DNA from: Lachnospiraceae bacterium
Lineage (GTDB): Bacteria; Bacillota; Clostridia; Lachnospirales; Lachnospiraceae
DNA: 64,000 bases
Reading direction: 5' to 3'
NCBI GenBank assembly: GCA_014239155.1
Contig: JAAZZQ010000017.1
Span: forward strand, 1-64,000
The notes beneath the pieces are model-generated. The model made no database searches. It saw nothing but the letters and a program-made list of their open reading frames with translations, and was not told the origin of the DNA. Position 1 is the first letter of the stretch, and each line of letters starts with the position of its first letter. Both the position numbers and the translations under genes were made by a program. This document shows, piece after piece, positions 1 through 8,555 of this stretch.

Positions 1-2
1 AG

Positions 3-131
3 GAAATTCAGGGCAGTATAATATTCAGCAGTTTCGTGGGAAAACTCGAAACTGTGAAAAAATCATGTGCTCTGGTCAAAATAATTGAGAACTATGTCTT
101 ATCGGGCTTTAAAAATGTCCAAAAGTTGTAA
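3..131 (+). CDS. Tentative C-terminal tail of an unidentified gene cut by the window start
   Basis: One frame is open from the window edge to a TAA at 129-131, giving about 42 residues with a plausible mix of hydrophobic and charged residues. I do not recognise the family. The other two forward frames stop early. With so little sequence this could be chance, so it is offered only as a possible end of an upstream gene. Confidence 0.25.
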   Translation, partial: EIQGSIIFSSFVGKLETVKKSCALVKIIENYVLSGFKNVQKL

Positions 132-487
132 ACTGGTGTAGTAGATATTGAATAATCGCATTGTTTTTGACAAGAATAGAGAAGTGAGTTTGTGCGTATT
201 GCATAATTATTGTAATTAAGTTAAGGAAATATGTATAAGCAAGTAACAGAGAATGTGATAAAATAAGTATAAATATAATAATAATTCACAAAAAGAAAGA
301 CTTTATATGATATTTTTCTACAGAAAAAGATAAATTTTTTTGGGAAGTTGCGTCGATGTGGAAAATCATGTAGAATTAAAAATATATACACCTTTGTCAG
401 AAGATTCCTGCATTGGCAGATGTCGGGTCATCTGAGAATACTTGGTCTGTATCAAATGGTTAGACTTTAAAAGGAGGATTATTAAGT
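132..487. other. AT-rich intergenic region upstream of the debranching enzyme
   Basis: No gene is visible on either strand. The only firm signal is the ribosome-binding site AAGGAGG at 471-477, ten bases before the ATG at 488. A TTGACA lies at 167-172 but no convincing -10 box follows at normal spacing. Confidence 0.5.
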
Positions 488-2599
488 ATGAGGTATATTG
501 GTTCGGGACTAGAAAGAAAATATTATCCGCCTACAGATGAAGTTGCTGGGTTTTCCATTCGGCCTGGAAAATTTTTGGAGAATGGGGCAATTAGGGTTGA
601 CGAGGGAGTGAATTTTACCATTCATTCCAACGGGGCAAAATCTTGTAGCCTCTGTCTGTTCCATGTGGGGGAACATGAACCTTACGCGGTGATACCATTT
701 CCAGATTCTTGCCGCATGGGTGATACGTATTCTATGGTGGTCTATGGATTGAAACCCAGAGAGTTTGAGTATGCATACCAGTTTGATGGGGAGTACAATA
801 TCAGTAAGGGATTGTTGTTTGACAAGACGAAATATATTCTTGATCCCTATGCTAGATCGGTTGCTGGGCAAGAAATATGGGGTAAGGAAAAGCCTGTTTC
901 AGAACGCATCTATAAGGCGCGTGTTGTGGATGGTGGGTACGATTGGGGAAATTTTAAGAATACCAGTTTGGAACCAAAGGACTTGATTATCTATGAGATG
1001 CATGTGAGAGGATTTACACAGGATAAATCTTCAGGAGTTGAACATAGGGGAACCTATGAAGGTATTCGGGAGAAGATTCCTTATCTGTTGGAACTTGGTA
1101 TTAATGCAGTGGAGCTTATGCCTGTTTTTGAGTTTGACGAGACAGAGGATGTGCGGATTGTTGACGGTGAGAAGTTAATTAATTATTGGGGATACAGTCC
1201 TGTATGCTTTTTTGCGCCCAATGTCGCCTACGCGTCGGATACACGTGCGGGGAAAGCTGGAAATGAGTTTCGGAGCCTAATTCATGAGTTGAATGCGAAC
1301 GGAATAGAGGTTATCTTAGATGTTGTATTTAACCATACAGCAGAGGGAAACGAGATGGGACCGTGTTTCTCGTTTAAGGGCATTGACAACAATATTTACT
1401 ATATGCTGACTCCTGACGGGAAATATTACAATTTTAGCGGATGCGGCAATGTAATGAACTGCAATCACCCAATTGTGCAGCAGTTTATTTTGGAATGTCT
1501 GCGCTATTGGGTTGTTTCCTACCGAGTTGACGGATTTCGTTTTGATCTTGCCTCAATTATGGGACGCAATGAGGACGGTTCCCCTATGAGTAAGCCTCCA
1601 TTGTTACAGAGCCTTGCATTTGACCCAGTGCTTGGCAGTGTGAAATTGATTGCAGAAGCATGGGATGCAGGTGGATTATATCAGGTGGGAAGTTTTCCGT
1701 CGTGGAATCGCTGGGCAGAGTGGAATGGAAGATATCGCGATGATATGCGCTGTTTCCTAAAAGGAGATTATGGTATGGCGCAGGCAGCAATCAATCGTAT
1801 TACGGGCTCTTTTGATTTGTATGGAAAGGAAAACCGCGGGGAGAATGCAACAGTCAATTTCCTAAACTGTCATGATGGTTTTACATTGTATGACATGTAT
1901 GCTTATAATCAGAAACATAATGAGAAAAATGGCTGGAACAACACGGATGGAGCAAATGACAATAATAGCTGGAATTGTGGCGTGGAGGGCGATACAGAAG
2001 ACCCTGAAGTTTTGACGTTGAGAAACCGCCTTAGAAAAAATGCGTTTGCAATTTTAATGTGCAGCAGAGGTGCTGCAATGTTTCTTGCGGGAGATGAGTT
2101 CTGCAACACACAGTTTGGCAACAATAATGCTTACTGTCAAGATAATATTGTGTCATGGCTTGATTGGACACGCAAAGAAGAGTACAGTGAAATGTTTGAA
2201 TTTTGCAAGTTTATGATTAATCTACGCAAGAATCACCCGATTTTGAGAGGACGTTCTGGACCAAGTGGCTGTGGGTTCCCAGAAGTTTCCATTCATAATA
2301 AAACGGCGTGGAACAGTAGTTGCGGACCAGATACGCGCACGATTGGCATTATGTTTGCTGGACGAACAGCGGGAAATCGAGAAGACGATATTATCTATAT
2401 TGGGGTGAATGCATTTTGGGAAAAGGAGGAAGTACAGCTTCCAAAGCTGCCTCTTGGAAGAAAGTGGCGCATTATTATGAACACAGAATTTGAGCATACC
2501 CCAGACACAGACTATCATAAACTGACCAATTGGGTGACAAAAGATGCACTTATTATGTATCCGCGGTCTGTTGTGATAGCGATTGTTGATAAAAATTAA
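488..2599 (+). CDS. glgX: Glycogen debranching enzyme / isoamylase-type alpha-1,6-glucosidase (GH13)
   Basis: This 703-residue cytoplasmic enzyme should hydrolyse alpha-1,6 branch points of glycogen or limit dextrins. An N-terminal CBM48-like beta domain (about residues 25-125) precedes a GH13 barrel. All four GH13 signatures are readable: DVVFNHT near residue 278, GFRFDLAS with nucleophile D353, LIAEAWD with acid/base E390, and NCHDG with transition-state stabiliser D463. Length and the CBM48-GH13 order fit GlgX/isoamylase (GH13_11) rather than pullulanase, which is usually secreted and larger; there is no signal peptide. The ATG follows an excellent AAGGAGG. The next gene, a chemoreceptor, starts 31 bases downstream, but the functional link is unclear. 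No other glycogen gene lies in the window. Confidence 0.9.
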   Translation: MRYIGSGLERKYYPPTDEVAGFSIRPGKFLENGAIRVDEGVNFTIHSNGAKSCSLCLFHVGEHEPYAVIPFPDSCRMGDTYSMVVYGLKPREFEYAYQFDGEYNISKGLLFDKTKYILDPYARSVAGQEIWGKEKPVSERIYKARVVDGGYDWGNFKNTSLEPKDLIIYEMHVRGFTQDKSSGVEHRGTYEGIREKIPYLLELGINAVELMPVFEFDETEDVRIVDGEKLINYWGYSPVCFFAPNVAYASDTRAGKAGNEFRSLIHELNANGIEVILDVVFNHTAEGNEMGPCFSFKGIDNNIYYMLTPDGKYYNFSGCGNVMNCNHPIVQQFILECLRYWVVSYRVDGFRFDLASIMGRNEDGSPMSKPPLLQSLAFDPVLGSVKLIAEAWDAGGLYQVGSFPSWNRWAEWNGRYRDDMRCFLKGDYGMAQAAINRITGSFDLYGKENRGENATVNFLNCHDGFTLYDMYAYNQKHNEKNGWNNTDGANDNNSWNCGVEGDTEDPEVLTLRNRLRKNAFAILMCSRGAAMFLAGDEFCNTQFGNNNAYCQDNIVSWLDWTRKEEYSEMFEFCKFMINLRKNHPILRGRSGPSGCGFPEVSIHNKTAWNSSCGPDTRTIGIMFAGRTAGNREDDIIYIGVNAFWEKEEVQLPKLPLGRKWRIIMNTEFEHTPDTDYHKLTNWVTKDALIMYPRSVVIAIVDKN

Positions 2600-2630
2600 A
2601 TAAAGAACTGTAAAATGGGAGGTATCTGAC

Positions 2631-4322
2631 GTGTTAAAAAATTTAAGGGTGAGAAGTAAACTTTTCTTCTCATTTGGTATTGTAATTATTATCTATATTA
2701 TTGCAATTATGGCATCTTTAATTGGATTGAAAAGTGTATTTAAAGAGTTGAGGGATTTCTATGAAGTTCCGTATCCGATGGTTAAGTCGGCTTTACAGGC
2801 ACAATCTACAGCAAGACAGATTCAATTAAATGTCTTCCGTGCTTGTACCGCAATAAATAGTGAAGATGCAATACAATCTTATTTGTCCGAGATTGATCAG
2901 AATGTTACCAGTCTAAATGCTGCTTTGCACGCTCTGGAAGGGTATTATGATGCAAACTCTACATTGCTTCAATCTGTACAGGTCGTTGCACAGCAGACAA
3001 GTGAGGCAAGACAGAAGGTAATTGATCTCCTTAAAGCCAATGACTTAGAGGGTGCTATTGCTATGATCGCTGGGGAATACGGTGATGCCGCTTCAAGTTT
3101 GCAGGTTACATTGCAGGATATTATTGATGACAGCCAGACAAAAGCAGATGACTATTACACTACTGGAGCTTTAATAAATCAGCGCTGTTCAACTACATTG
3201 TATGTACTTTCCATTATCAGTGTCACATTTACATTCATTCTTTCTATTAGCATTATTCGTGGTATTACGCATCCAATTGCTGAGATTGAAAATGCTGTAA
3301 AGGGAATGGCAAAAGGAAATATGAGTTCGGAAATCATATATAAATCCAGGGATGAGCTTGGTGTGCTGGCGGAGAATCTTCGTTTTGTATTAAAAACTTT
3401 ATCCGCATATATTTCCCATATATGCTCTAGGATGGATTCTCTGTCAACAGGCGATTTGACGGTCAGGATGGATATGGATTATCTTGGAGAGTTTGAATCT
3501 ATTAAGCATTCTGGAAATAAAATTATCAAAGCGCTTAATGATACGTTTGGGCAGATTCATATAGCTGCTGAGCAGGTGTCAAGTAGTTCTGAGCAAGTGT
3601 CAAATGGCGCACAGGCGTTAAGCCAAGGTTCTACAGAACAGGCAAGTTCTGTAGAAAGGTTGGTGGTCACCCTAAATGATCTGTCAGAACAGGTAACGCA
3701 GACGGCTGGAAAGTCGCGAGATGTTAATAATCTAATTCTGGAAACGGTCAGAGAAGTAAATGACAGTAACACCAAGATGGAAGCTATGATGAGTGCCATG
3801 ACAAAGATCAATAATTGCTCAAGTGAAATAGAAAAGATTATCAAGACAATTGAAGACATTGCATTTCAGACCAATATTCTTGCATTGAATGCAGCGGTGG
3901 AAGCTGCTCGGGCAGGAGAGGCTGGCAAGGGGTTTGCTGTTGTGGCAGACGAGGTGAGAAGTCTCGCTTCAAAGAGTGCAGAGGCAGCGAAAGATACAAA
4001 CATATTGATTAGCAATTCTCTTACCGCAGTGACAGAGGGAAACAAAATTGCGGAAGACACCCAAAAGTCTTTGATGACTGTAGTGACAAGCGCACAGCAG
4101 ATTGAGAGCAATATGGTGCAAATCACAGAGGCTTCTGACATGCAGGCAGAAGAACTCCGCCAGGTTACTTTAGGAATCGACCAGATTTCTTCCGTTATCC
4201 AGACAAACTCCGCAACCGCACAAGAAAGTGCTGCTGCCAGTGAGGAGTTATTTAATCAGTCAAAACTGCTCAAGCGCCTTGTAAATCAGTTTCGTACAGG
4301 TGGAGATTTTCGGGATCGTTGA
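2631..4322 (+). CDS. Methyl-accepting chemotaxis protein with a four-helix-bundle sensor
   Basis: A 563-residue membrane chemoreceptor. Transmembrane helix 1 spans about residues 12-33, followed by a roughly 155-residue helical periplasmic-side domain of the 4HB_MCP type, helix 2 (about 189-210), HAMP (about 212-265), and the long cytoplasmic coiled coil. The conserved hairpin tip that contacts CheA/CheW is clear around residues 405-440 ([20 protein letters not shown]). The start is GTG at 2631 behind GGGAGG. No chemotaxis kinase or flagellar gene is nearby, so it should feed a pathway encoded elsewhere. The ligand cannot be predicted. Two hairpins follow the stop. Confidence 0.92.
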   Translation: MLKNLRVRSKLFFSFGIVIIIYIIAIMASLIGLKSVFKELRDFYEVPYPMVKSALQAQSTARQIQLNVFRACTAINSEDAIQSYLSEIDQNVTSLNAALHALEGYYDANSTLLQSVQVVAQQTSEARQKVIDLLKANDLEGAIAMIAGEYGDAASSLQVTLQDIIDDSQTKADDYYTTGALINQRCSTTLYVLSIISVTFTFILSISIIRGITHPIAEIENAVKGMAKGNMSSEIIYKSRDELGVLAENLRFVLKTLSAYISHICSRMDSLSTGDLTVRMDMDYLGEFESIKHSGNKIIKALNDTFGQIHIAAEQVSSSSEQVSNGAQALSQGSTEQASSVERLVVTLNDLSEQVTQTAGKSRDVNNLILETVREVNDSNTKMEAMMSAMTKINNCSSEIEKIIKTIEDIAFQTNILALNAAVEAARAGEAGKGFAVVADEVRSLASKSAEAAKDTNILISNSLTAVTEGNKIAEDTQKSLMTVVTSAQQIESNMVQITEASDMQAEELRQVTLGIDQISSVIQTNSATAQESAAASEELFNQSKLLKRLVNQFRTGGDFRDR

Positions 4323-4372
4323 TAGGGAATTGTAATAAAAAGATATTGCATTACATAGGTGAAAATAGCAAA

Positions 4373-4402
4373 AAAGCAGGAATTTAAAAGAGTTCCTGCT
4401 TT
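4373..4402 (+). terminator. Hairpin terminator after the chemoreceptor
   Basis: A ten-base stem (AAAGCAGGAA with TTCCTGCTTT) encloses a ten-base loop 50 bases after the chemoreceptor stop codon. The trailing T-run is short. Confidence 0.6.
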
Positions 4403-4469
4403 CTGTGTACATAGATGGTATCTAAAGGAAGATTGACAATGGTTTTTTAATATCAATAGAAAAAACAAA

Positions 4470-4491
4470 GAAGCCTGATTGCTCAGGCTTC
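4470..4491 (-). terminator. Hairpin terminator, probably for the VanZ-like gene
   Basis: A perfect nine-base stem (GAAGCCTGA / TCAGGCTTC) has a four-base loop. Read on the minus strand it is followed by a T-rich tract, so it most likely ends transcripts from the minus-strand gene at 4662-5168. The rest of the 339-base gap (4323-4661) is AT-rich with no gene seen. Confidence 0.6.
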
Positions 4492-4661
4492 CTGTTGTGT
4501 AAAAGGGGAATTCTTCCGGAATTGCTAATTAGCAAGTCTAACATCTCTGCTAAACATACTATTATAATACAATGAAACAAGCCTATAATCTATAACTATA
4601 TTGTAAAAATATAGAAATATATTAGCCAAATTAAAAAATATCAGCTATTTTTACACAGCTT

Positions 4662-5168
4662 CTAATGTCTACATAACGGTTCAAAAATTGTTTTTCTTCC
4701 AATATATCCTGATATTCGCACAAAAAGGATGCCAAGGAAGGAGCCGAAACTGTCAATCATTACGTCACGGACAGAACAGCCACGCCCGCGAACAAAATAC
4801 TGATGTAGCTCGTCAAGAGAAGCAAAACCTACACACAAGAATCCACTGATGATAATGAGCCAGATTCCTCGTATGCCATATACATACAATGGGAATGACA
4901 CGGAAACTGCAAGCAGAAAATATTCTGTAAAGTGGGCAAGCTTTCGCACAGAATAGTGAATTTTGCGAATACTGCGTGAGATTTGCTTGTCCGTCAGTTC
5001 TAAGTCAAGAGCCTTATCGACAAAGGATATCGCTGTGTAAGATACATTGTAGCTTAGATTGGAACTGGTGGTGCCATCTTGCGCTGAGAGACAAAATATT
5101 AGATACATCATCATCAGTGCAGGGATAAAGGATAAGGGTTTTAATAGAATACGCAGTAACAATTTCAT
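4662..5168 (-). CDS. VanZ-like family membrane protein
   Basis: A predicted 168-residue membrane protein. It shows the VanZ-like pattern: an early hydrophobic helix, a conserved FCLSAQDG stretch, a second part with KLAHFTEYFLLA, and further helices ending near SLDELHQYFVRGRGCSVRDV, typical of the VanZ/YqeJ fold. VanZ itself contributes to teicoplanin resistance; most homologues, and this isolated gene, have unknown function. I chose the internal ATG at 5168 because AGGAG sits eight bases upstream, whereas the longer frame starting at 5261 has no ribosome site. It is transcribed alone, convergent to the chemoreceptor and divergent from the transposon remnant. Confidence 0.8.
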   Translation of the reverse strand: MKLLLRILLKPLSFIPALMMMYLIFCLSAQDGTTSSNLSYNVSYTAISFVDKALDLELTDKQISRSIRKIHYSVRKLAHFTEYFLLAVSVSFPLYVYGIRGIWLIIISGFLCVGFASLDELHQYFVRGRGCSVRDVMIDSFGSFLGILFVRISGYIGRKTIFEPLCRH

Positions 5169-5338
5169 AATAAGTCTCCTAATAAAGATTTTATACATTC
5201 TGTTAAAAAAGATATCCTTATAGTAACCAGAAAGTATTATGGCAAGCAAGAAAAATTTCATAAAATTTTTTCTTTTGGATTCAAGGTTTAATTTGGCAAG
5301 AATAATTATGCTTTTTGGATTCTATCCACTTTTTTTAA

Positions 5339-5787
5339 ACCATTGGCAAATGGTAAAATATAGGCTATAATACACATATAGGATCATTCTTAAATCTACA
5401 GAAAGGGGAAAATTTATGTAAAACAGCAAGTGAGACATCTGTCTAAAAAGGATTGCAAAACACTTTGGTAATTTGCCACACTGCCAAAAACCTTATCAAT
5501 CAAGCGATATATAATATAAGACAATACTATTTTGCAGAAGGCAAATATCTGAATTACCAAAAGAATTATACTCTACACAAAGAGAGTGGGAATTACAAAA
5601 TTATTAATTTTAATATGGCACAACAGATACTCAAAGAAGTAGATGGCAGTTTTTGGTCATTCTTTGTAAATATTCCATATAGTCAATTTTAGAATAAACT
5701 TGAGCTTTGTAAATTGAAACACCAAACTTCTTAAATAGAGTCATTAAACTCTTAGAAGCTCTGACTTTTTAGGTCAGGGTAGTTCAC
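5339..5787 (+). mobile_element. Remnant of an IS200/IS605-type (TnpB-only) insertion sequence
   Basis: The right end is recognisable: an eight-pair hairpin (CTGAC at 5761-5765 with GTCAG at 5773-5777, extended by G-T pairs) is followed by TTCAC at 5783-5787, the typical right-end cleavage motif of IS605-family elements. The left boundary is uncertain; a perfect six-base hairpin at 5339-5354 (ACCATT/AATGGT) is a candidate left-end structure. Inside are a decayed tnpB start and no transposase TnpA. In intact TnpB elements the right end also encodes the guide RNA scaffold, so this stretch may be a relic of an omega-RNA. Confidence 0.65.
5416..5692 (+). pseudogene. tnpB: Truncated, frameshifted tnpB (RNA-guided nuclease) remnant
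   Basis: The readable part matches the N terminus of TnpB/OrfB proteins (ICHTAKNLINQAIYNIRQYY, then AQQILKEVDGSF). Upstream, another frame reads KQQVRHLSKKDCKTLW, which is the expected preceding segment, so at least one single-base deletion near 5470 separates them. A second deletion just after the ATG at 5416 would explain why that ATG is followed at once by a stop. Everything past about residue 90 is missing, including all RuvC catalytic residues and the zinc finger, so no nuclease can be made. The decay fits an old insertion with an internal deletion. Confidence 0.75.
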
Positions 5788-5834
5788 GTTAGAATATTAT
5801 TTATATACCAGAAAGATATAAGGGAGGGAGTCTT

Positions 5835-6299
5835 ATGCACGACAATCTTAGACTTTCAAGGGATGAGATTATCATATGTTACAAGGATGATGTGGCACGT
5901 CTAATGCAGTATTTGTCATGGTTACAAGATAAGAGTGGGACTGTTGCGACAGATATTTACAATGGACAGGGAATTGAAAAAACCTCGATGGCAGTTCCAG
6001 TTTATGACGCAACGCTGCTTGGTTTTGTTAAGGAGGTGAAACAGACCGATTTTCTCAACAGAAATTATGTGTATACGTACTCAAGATATCGAATTAAGAC
6101 TGCGGCGGACGAACTGCGAATTATCAGTGCCTGTTCTTTGCAGGAGATTACAGTTTTGGGAGATATTTTATCAAAATATGTTCTGCGCGGAGATATCAAA
6201 GGAGCTGTCTGGGCAGAGGGCGTTCAGAATGGGGTATATCTCGCACTCCTGTTGAAATTGAAGGAACTGATGGAAATCAGGCAGCCGTTGGAGTACTAG
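5835..6299 (+). CDS. Hypothetical protein upstream of a TetR regulator
   Basis: A soluble 154-residue protein that I do not recognise. It has no signal peptide, membrane helix or obvious catalytic motif. The second half is predicted helical (ISACSLQEITVLGDILSKYV and the C-terminal helix). The ATG at 5835 has GGGAGGGAG upstream. The TetR gene begins 17 bases after its stop and the thioesterase follows, so the three probably form one transcript. That arrangement suggests a role linked to whatever the TetR protein senses, but nothing in the sequence names it. Confidence 0.75.
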   Translation: MHDNLRLSRDEIIICYKDDVARLMQYLSWLQDKSGTVATDIYNGQGIEKTSMAVPVYDATLLGFVKEVKQTDFLNRNYVYTYSRYRIKTAADELRIISACSLQEITVLGDILSKYVLRGDIKGAVWAEGVQNGVYLALLLKLKELMEIRQPLEY

Positions 6300-6316
6300 G
6301 CTATAGGAGCATAGGC

Positions 6317-6904
6317 ATGGGAGAAAAATCATTACAGAAAAGAAAGTATATTTTGGAGAAGGCAAGAGGCGTGTTTTGTCAGAAAGGATACAGGGCTGTT
6401 ACAATGAAAGAGATTGTGGAAGCTTGTGGTATTAGCCGAGGAGGTCTTTATTTGCATTTTATAAACACAAAAGATCTCTTTGAGGCGGTGCTTGCACAGG
6501 AGCATATAAATGCTGAAGCAGTACTCCGAAATGCGAAAGTACAAAATGCTTCTCCAGGGGAAATGCTGTTGTTGTATTTAAATGCGCAGAAAAAGGTGAT
6601 CCTAAAAAAGAAGGATAATCTTTCGACAGCGATATACGAATATATGTTTGATAATAAGATACGTGGAAAAAACAATCCTGTGCGAAGACAGTTTGAGGCG
6701 TCTGTGGCAGTTCTGGAATCGCTGATAGCGGAGGGAGTGGCGCAAGAGTGGATGGTCTGTGAGGATATCGCAGAGGCGGCACGCAATATTGCATATACAT
6801 TCGAGGGTTTAAAGATATCTTCCTGTACAATTGGCGTTTCTGCGGAGGTTGTAGATAAGGAGATTGCTTATATTATGGGGATATTAGGTATGGTGGTGAA
6901 GTAA
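6317..6904 (+). CDS. TetR/AcrR-family transcriptional regulator
   Basis: A 195-residue regulator. The N-terminal helix-turn-helix (about residues 8-55) has the classic TetR pattern: ILEKARGVFCQKGY, then TMKEIVEACGISRGGLYLHF. The rest is a helical ligand-binding and dimerisation domain of ordinary TetR size. It sits between an unknown gene and a hotdog thioesterase (22 bases downstream), so local autoregulation of this small operon is likely. No clear palindromic operator was found upstream of the first gene. The effector is unknown. Confidence 0.9.
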   Translation: MGEKSLQKRKYILEKARGVFCQKGYRAVTMKEIVEACGISRGGLYLHFINTKDLFEAVLAQEHINAEAVLRNAKVQNASPGEMLLLYLNAQKKVILKKKDNLSTAIYEYMFDNKIRGKNNPVRRQFEASVAVLESLIAEGVAQEWMVCEDIAEAARNIAYTFEGLKISSCTIGVSAEVVDKEIAYIMGILGMVVK

Positions 6905-6926
6905 GAAAAACTTAGGAGGAAAAACG

Positions 6927-7325
6927 ATGCAGGATACACTAGATGCAGTGCGGGAGCGATTTTCAAAAGACCGCTTTGCAACCGTAAACGGCGCGGTAAT
7001 TGAGGCTGTGGATGAAGGATTTGCCAGATGTTCCATGAAGTTAAACGACACCCATCGCAATGCGTTAGGAGCTGTGATGGGCGGCGCAATTTTTACGCTG
7101 GCAGATTTTGCCTTTGCGGTGGCTTCCAATTGGAATAAGGACCCCAGAGTATCGCTCACAGCTTCTATTAGTTTCCTTGGCAGGGCAAAGGGAAGTAAAT
7201 TAATTGCAGAGGCTTCAAAAATAAGAGAAGGCGGAAAAACTTGTTATTATGAAATTACTGTCAGTGATGAGCTTGGAAGTCAGGTGGCACATATGACCTC
7301 CAATGGTTTTGCAGTAAAGTCATAA
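6927..7325 (+). CDS. PaaI-type hotdog-fold thioesterase
   Basis: A 132-residue hotdog-fold protein of the PaaI/YbgC group, expected to hydrolyse acyl-CoA or aryl-CoA thioesters in the cytoplasm. The diagnostic central-helix segment HRNALGAVMGGAIFTLADFA is present around residues 48-67, with the conserved N-G/A-x-x-x-G-G pattern and the acidic residue of the helix. The ATG follows AGGAGG. As the last gene of the TetR operon it is the most likely regulated enzyme. Substrate is unpredictable: phenylacetyl-CoA is the paradigm, but no phenylacetate pathway is visible. Confidence 0.85.
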   Translation: MQDTLDAVRERFSKDRFATVNGAVIEAVDEGFARCSMKLNDTHRNALGAVMGGAIFTLADFAFAVASNWNKDPRVSLTASISFLGRAKGSKLIAEASKIREGGKTCYYEITVSDELGSQVAHMTSNGFAVKS

Positions 7326-7441
7326 TGAGATAAATTTGAGTGTAAGATGAATTGGAATGTAGAAATTGGTAAGAATAGCATACAAGTGAAATAAATTAGC
7401 AAAGATATTTTATAATATAGAAACAAAAAGGAGGATTTTTT

Positions 7442-8401
7442 ATGAGAGAAGGAGCAATTAACAATAGAAAGGTAGCAATTGTGGGCTGTGGTTTTGTTGG
7501 TTCTGCCACAGCATTTTGCCTGATGCAGAGTGGTCTGTTTTCGGAGATGGTGTTGATTGATGCGGACCATGACAGAGCGGAGGGCGAAGCGCTTGACATT
7601 GCACATGGGATTCCATTTATTGGACACGTAGATATTTATGCGGGGACTTACGATGATATTGTGGATGCTGCCATTGTGATTATTACGGCGGGGGCAAATC
7701 AGAAACCGGATGAGACAAGGCTTGACTTAGTGCACAAGAATGTAGGCATTTTTAAAAGCATTATCCCTGAGATTGCAAATAGAAATTATCAGGGCATTAT
7801 ATTGGTTGTGTCAAATCCAGTTGATATTCTTACCTATGTGGCATGTAAGCTTAGCAATATGCCAGAGGATAGGGTAATTGGATCTGGAACCGTGCTGGAT
7901 ACAGCCAGATTGAAATATAAACTTGGAGAACATCTGAACGTGGACAGCAAAAGTGTTCATGCCTTTATTATTGGAGAGCATGGAGACAGTGAGATTGCCG
8001 CATGGAGCAGCGCCAATGTATCTGGTGTGCCGCTAAATGATTTTTGTGAGTTAAGAGGACATTTTCAACACGAAGAATCTATGGACCGCATTGCAGAAGA
8101 AGTGAAAAATTGTGCTTATGAGATTATCTCCAAGAAAAGAGCCACTTATTATGGAATTGCAATGTCTGTAAAGCGAATCTGTGAGGCAATTGTGCGCAAT
8201 GACCGCTCTATTCTTCCAATATCGCGTATGATACATGGCGAGTATGGCATTGAGGGAATGGCGCTTAGTATGCCGGCTGTATTGGGTGAAGATGGCGTGC
8301 AAACTAGAGTGCCCATTGCGCTAAATGAGGATGAACAGAAAAAGCTGAAACAGTCTGCGGATACACTTGCATCGGTGATTAAAGAATTAGATTTGAATTA
8401 A
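7442..8401 (+). CDS. ldh: L-lactate dehydrogenase
   Basis: A 319-residue NAD-dependent dehydrogenase reducing pyruvate to L-lactate. The Rossmann signature GCGFVGSATA lies near residue 16, followed by an acidic residue for NAD at the end of beta-2. The loop reads GANQKPDETR; Gln where malate dehydrogenases carry Arg favours lactate specificity. The catalytic dyad is visible with H180 in GEHGDSE and the paired Asp near residue 153. An AGGAGG precedes the ATG, and a TATAAT at 7411-7416 is a likely -10 box. It appears monocistronic apart from the small gene 19 bases downstream. It supports a fermentative lifestyle. Confidence 0.93.
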   Translation: MREGAINNRKVAIVGCGFVGSATAFCLMQSGLFSEMVLIDADHDRAEGEALDIAHGIPFIGHVDIYAGTYDDIVDAAIVIITAGANQKPDETRLDLVHKNVGIFKSIIPEIANRNYQGIILVVSNPVDILTYVACKLSNMPEDRVIGSGTVLDTARLKYKLGEHLNVDSKSVHAFIIGEHGDSEIAAWSSANVSGVPLNDFCELRGHFQHEESMDRIAEEVKNCAYEIISKKRATYYGIAMSVKRICEAIVRNDRSILPISRMIHGEYGIEGMALSMPAVLGEDGVQTRVPIALNEDEQKKLKQSADTLASVIKELDLN

Positions 8402-8420
8402 TAAAAGAAAAGGTTGTATA

Positions 8421-8555
8421 ATGGGAACGTTTATTACAGGTGTAATTTTACTGGCGGCTGTTGGCTTGGCTTTGCGCAGTATGATACGCAGTAAAAAAAA
8501 TGGAAAATCGCTACAGTGCGGAGGCGACTGTAGCAGGTGTAAAGGCTGTTATTGA
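8421..8555 (+). CDS. FeoB-associated Cys-rich membrane protein (small)
   Basis: A 44-residue protein. One N-terminal membrane helix (about residues 3-20) is followed by a basic stretch and a cysteine cluster ending CGGDCSRCKGCY. This layout matches the FeoB-associated Cys-rich membrane proteins (PF12669) that in other clostridia lie beside the iron transporter FeoB. No feoB is near here, so its role is inferred from family only. An AAAGG lies upstream of the ATG. Its stop overlaps the convergent MATE gene by seven bases. Confidence 0.75.
   Translation: MGTFITGVILLAAVGLALRSMIRSKKNGKSLQCGGDCSRCKGCY

Noticed and set aside
5453-5692. Free-standing 79-residue gene
   Set aside because: It is the N-terminal piece of TnpB with frameshifts upstream and no remaining domains; called a pseudogene inside an IS remnant.
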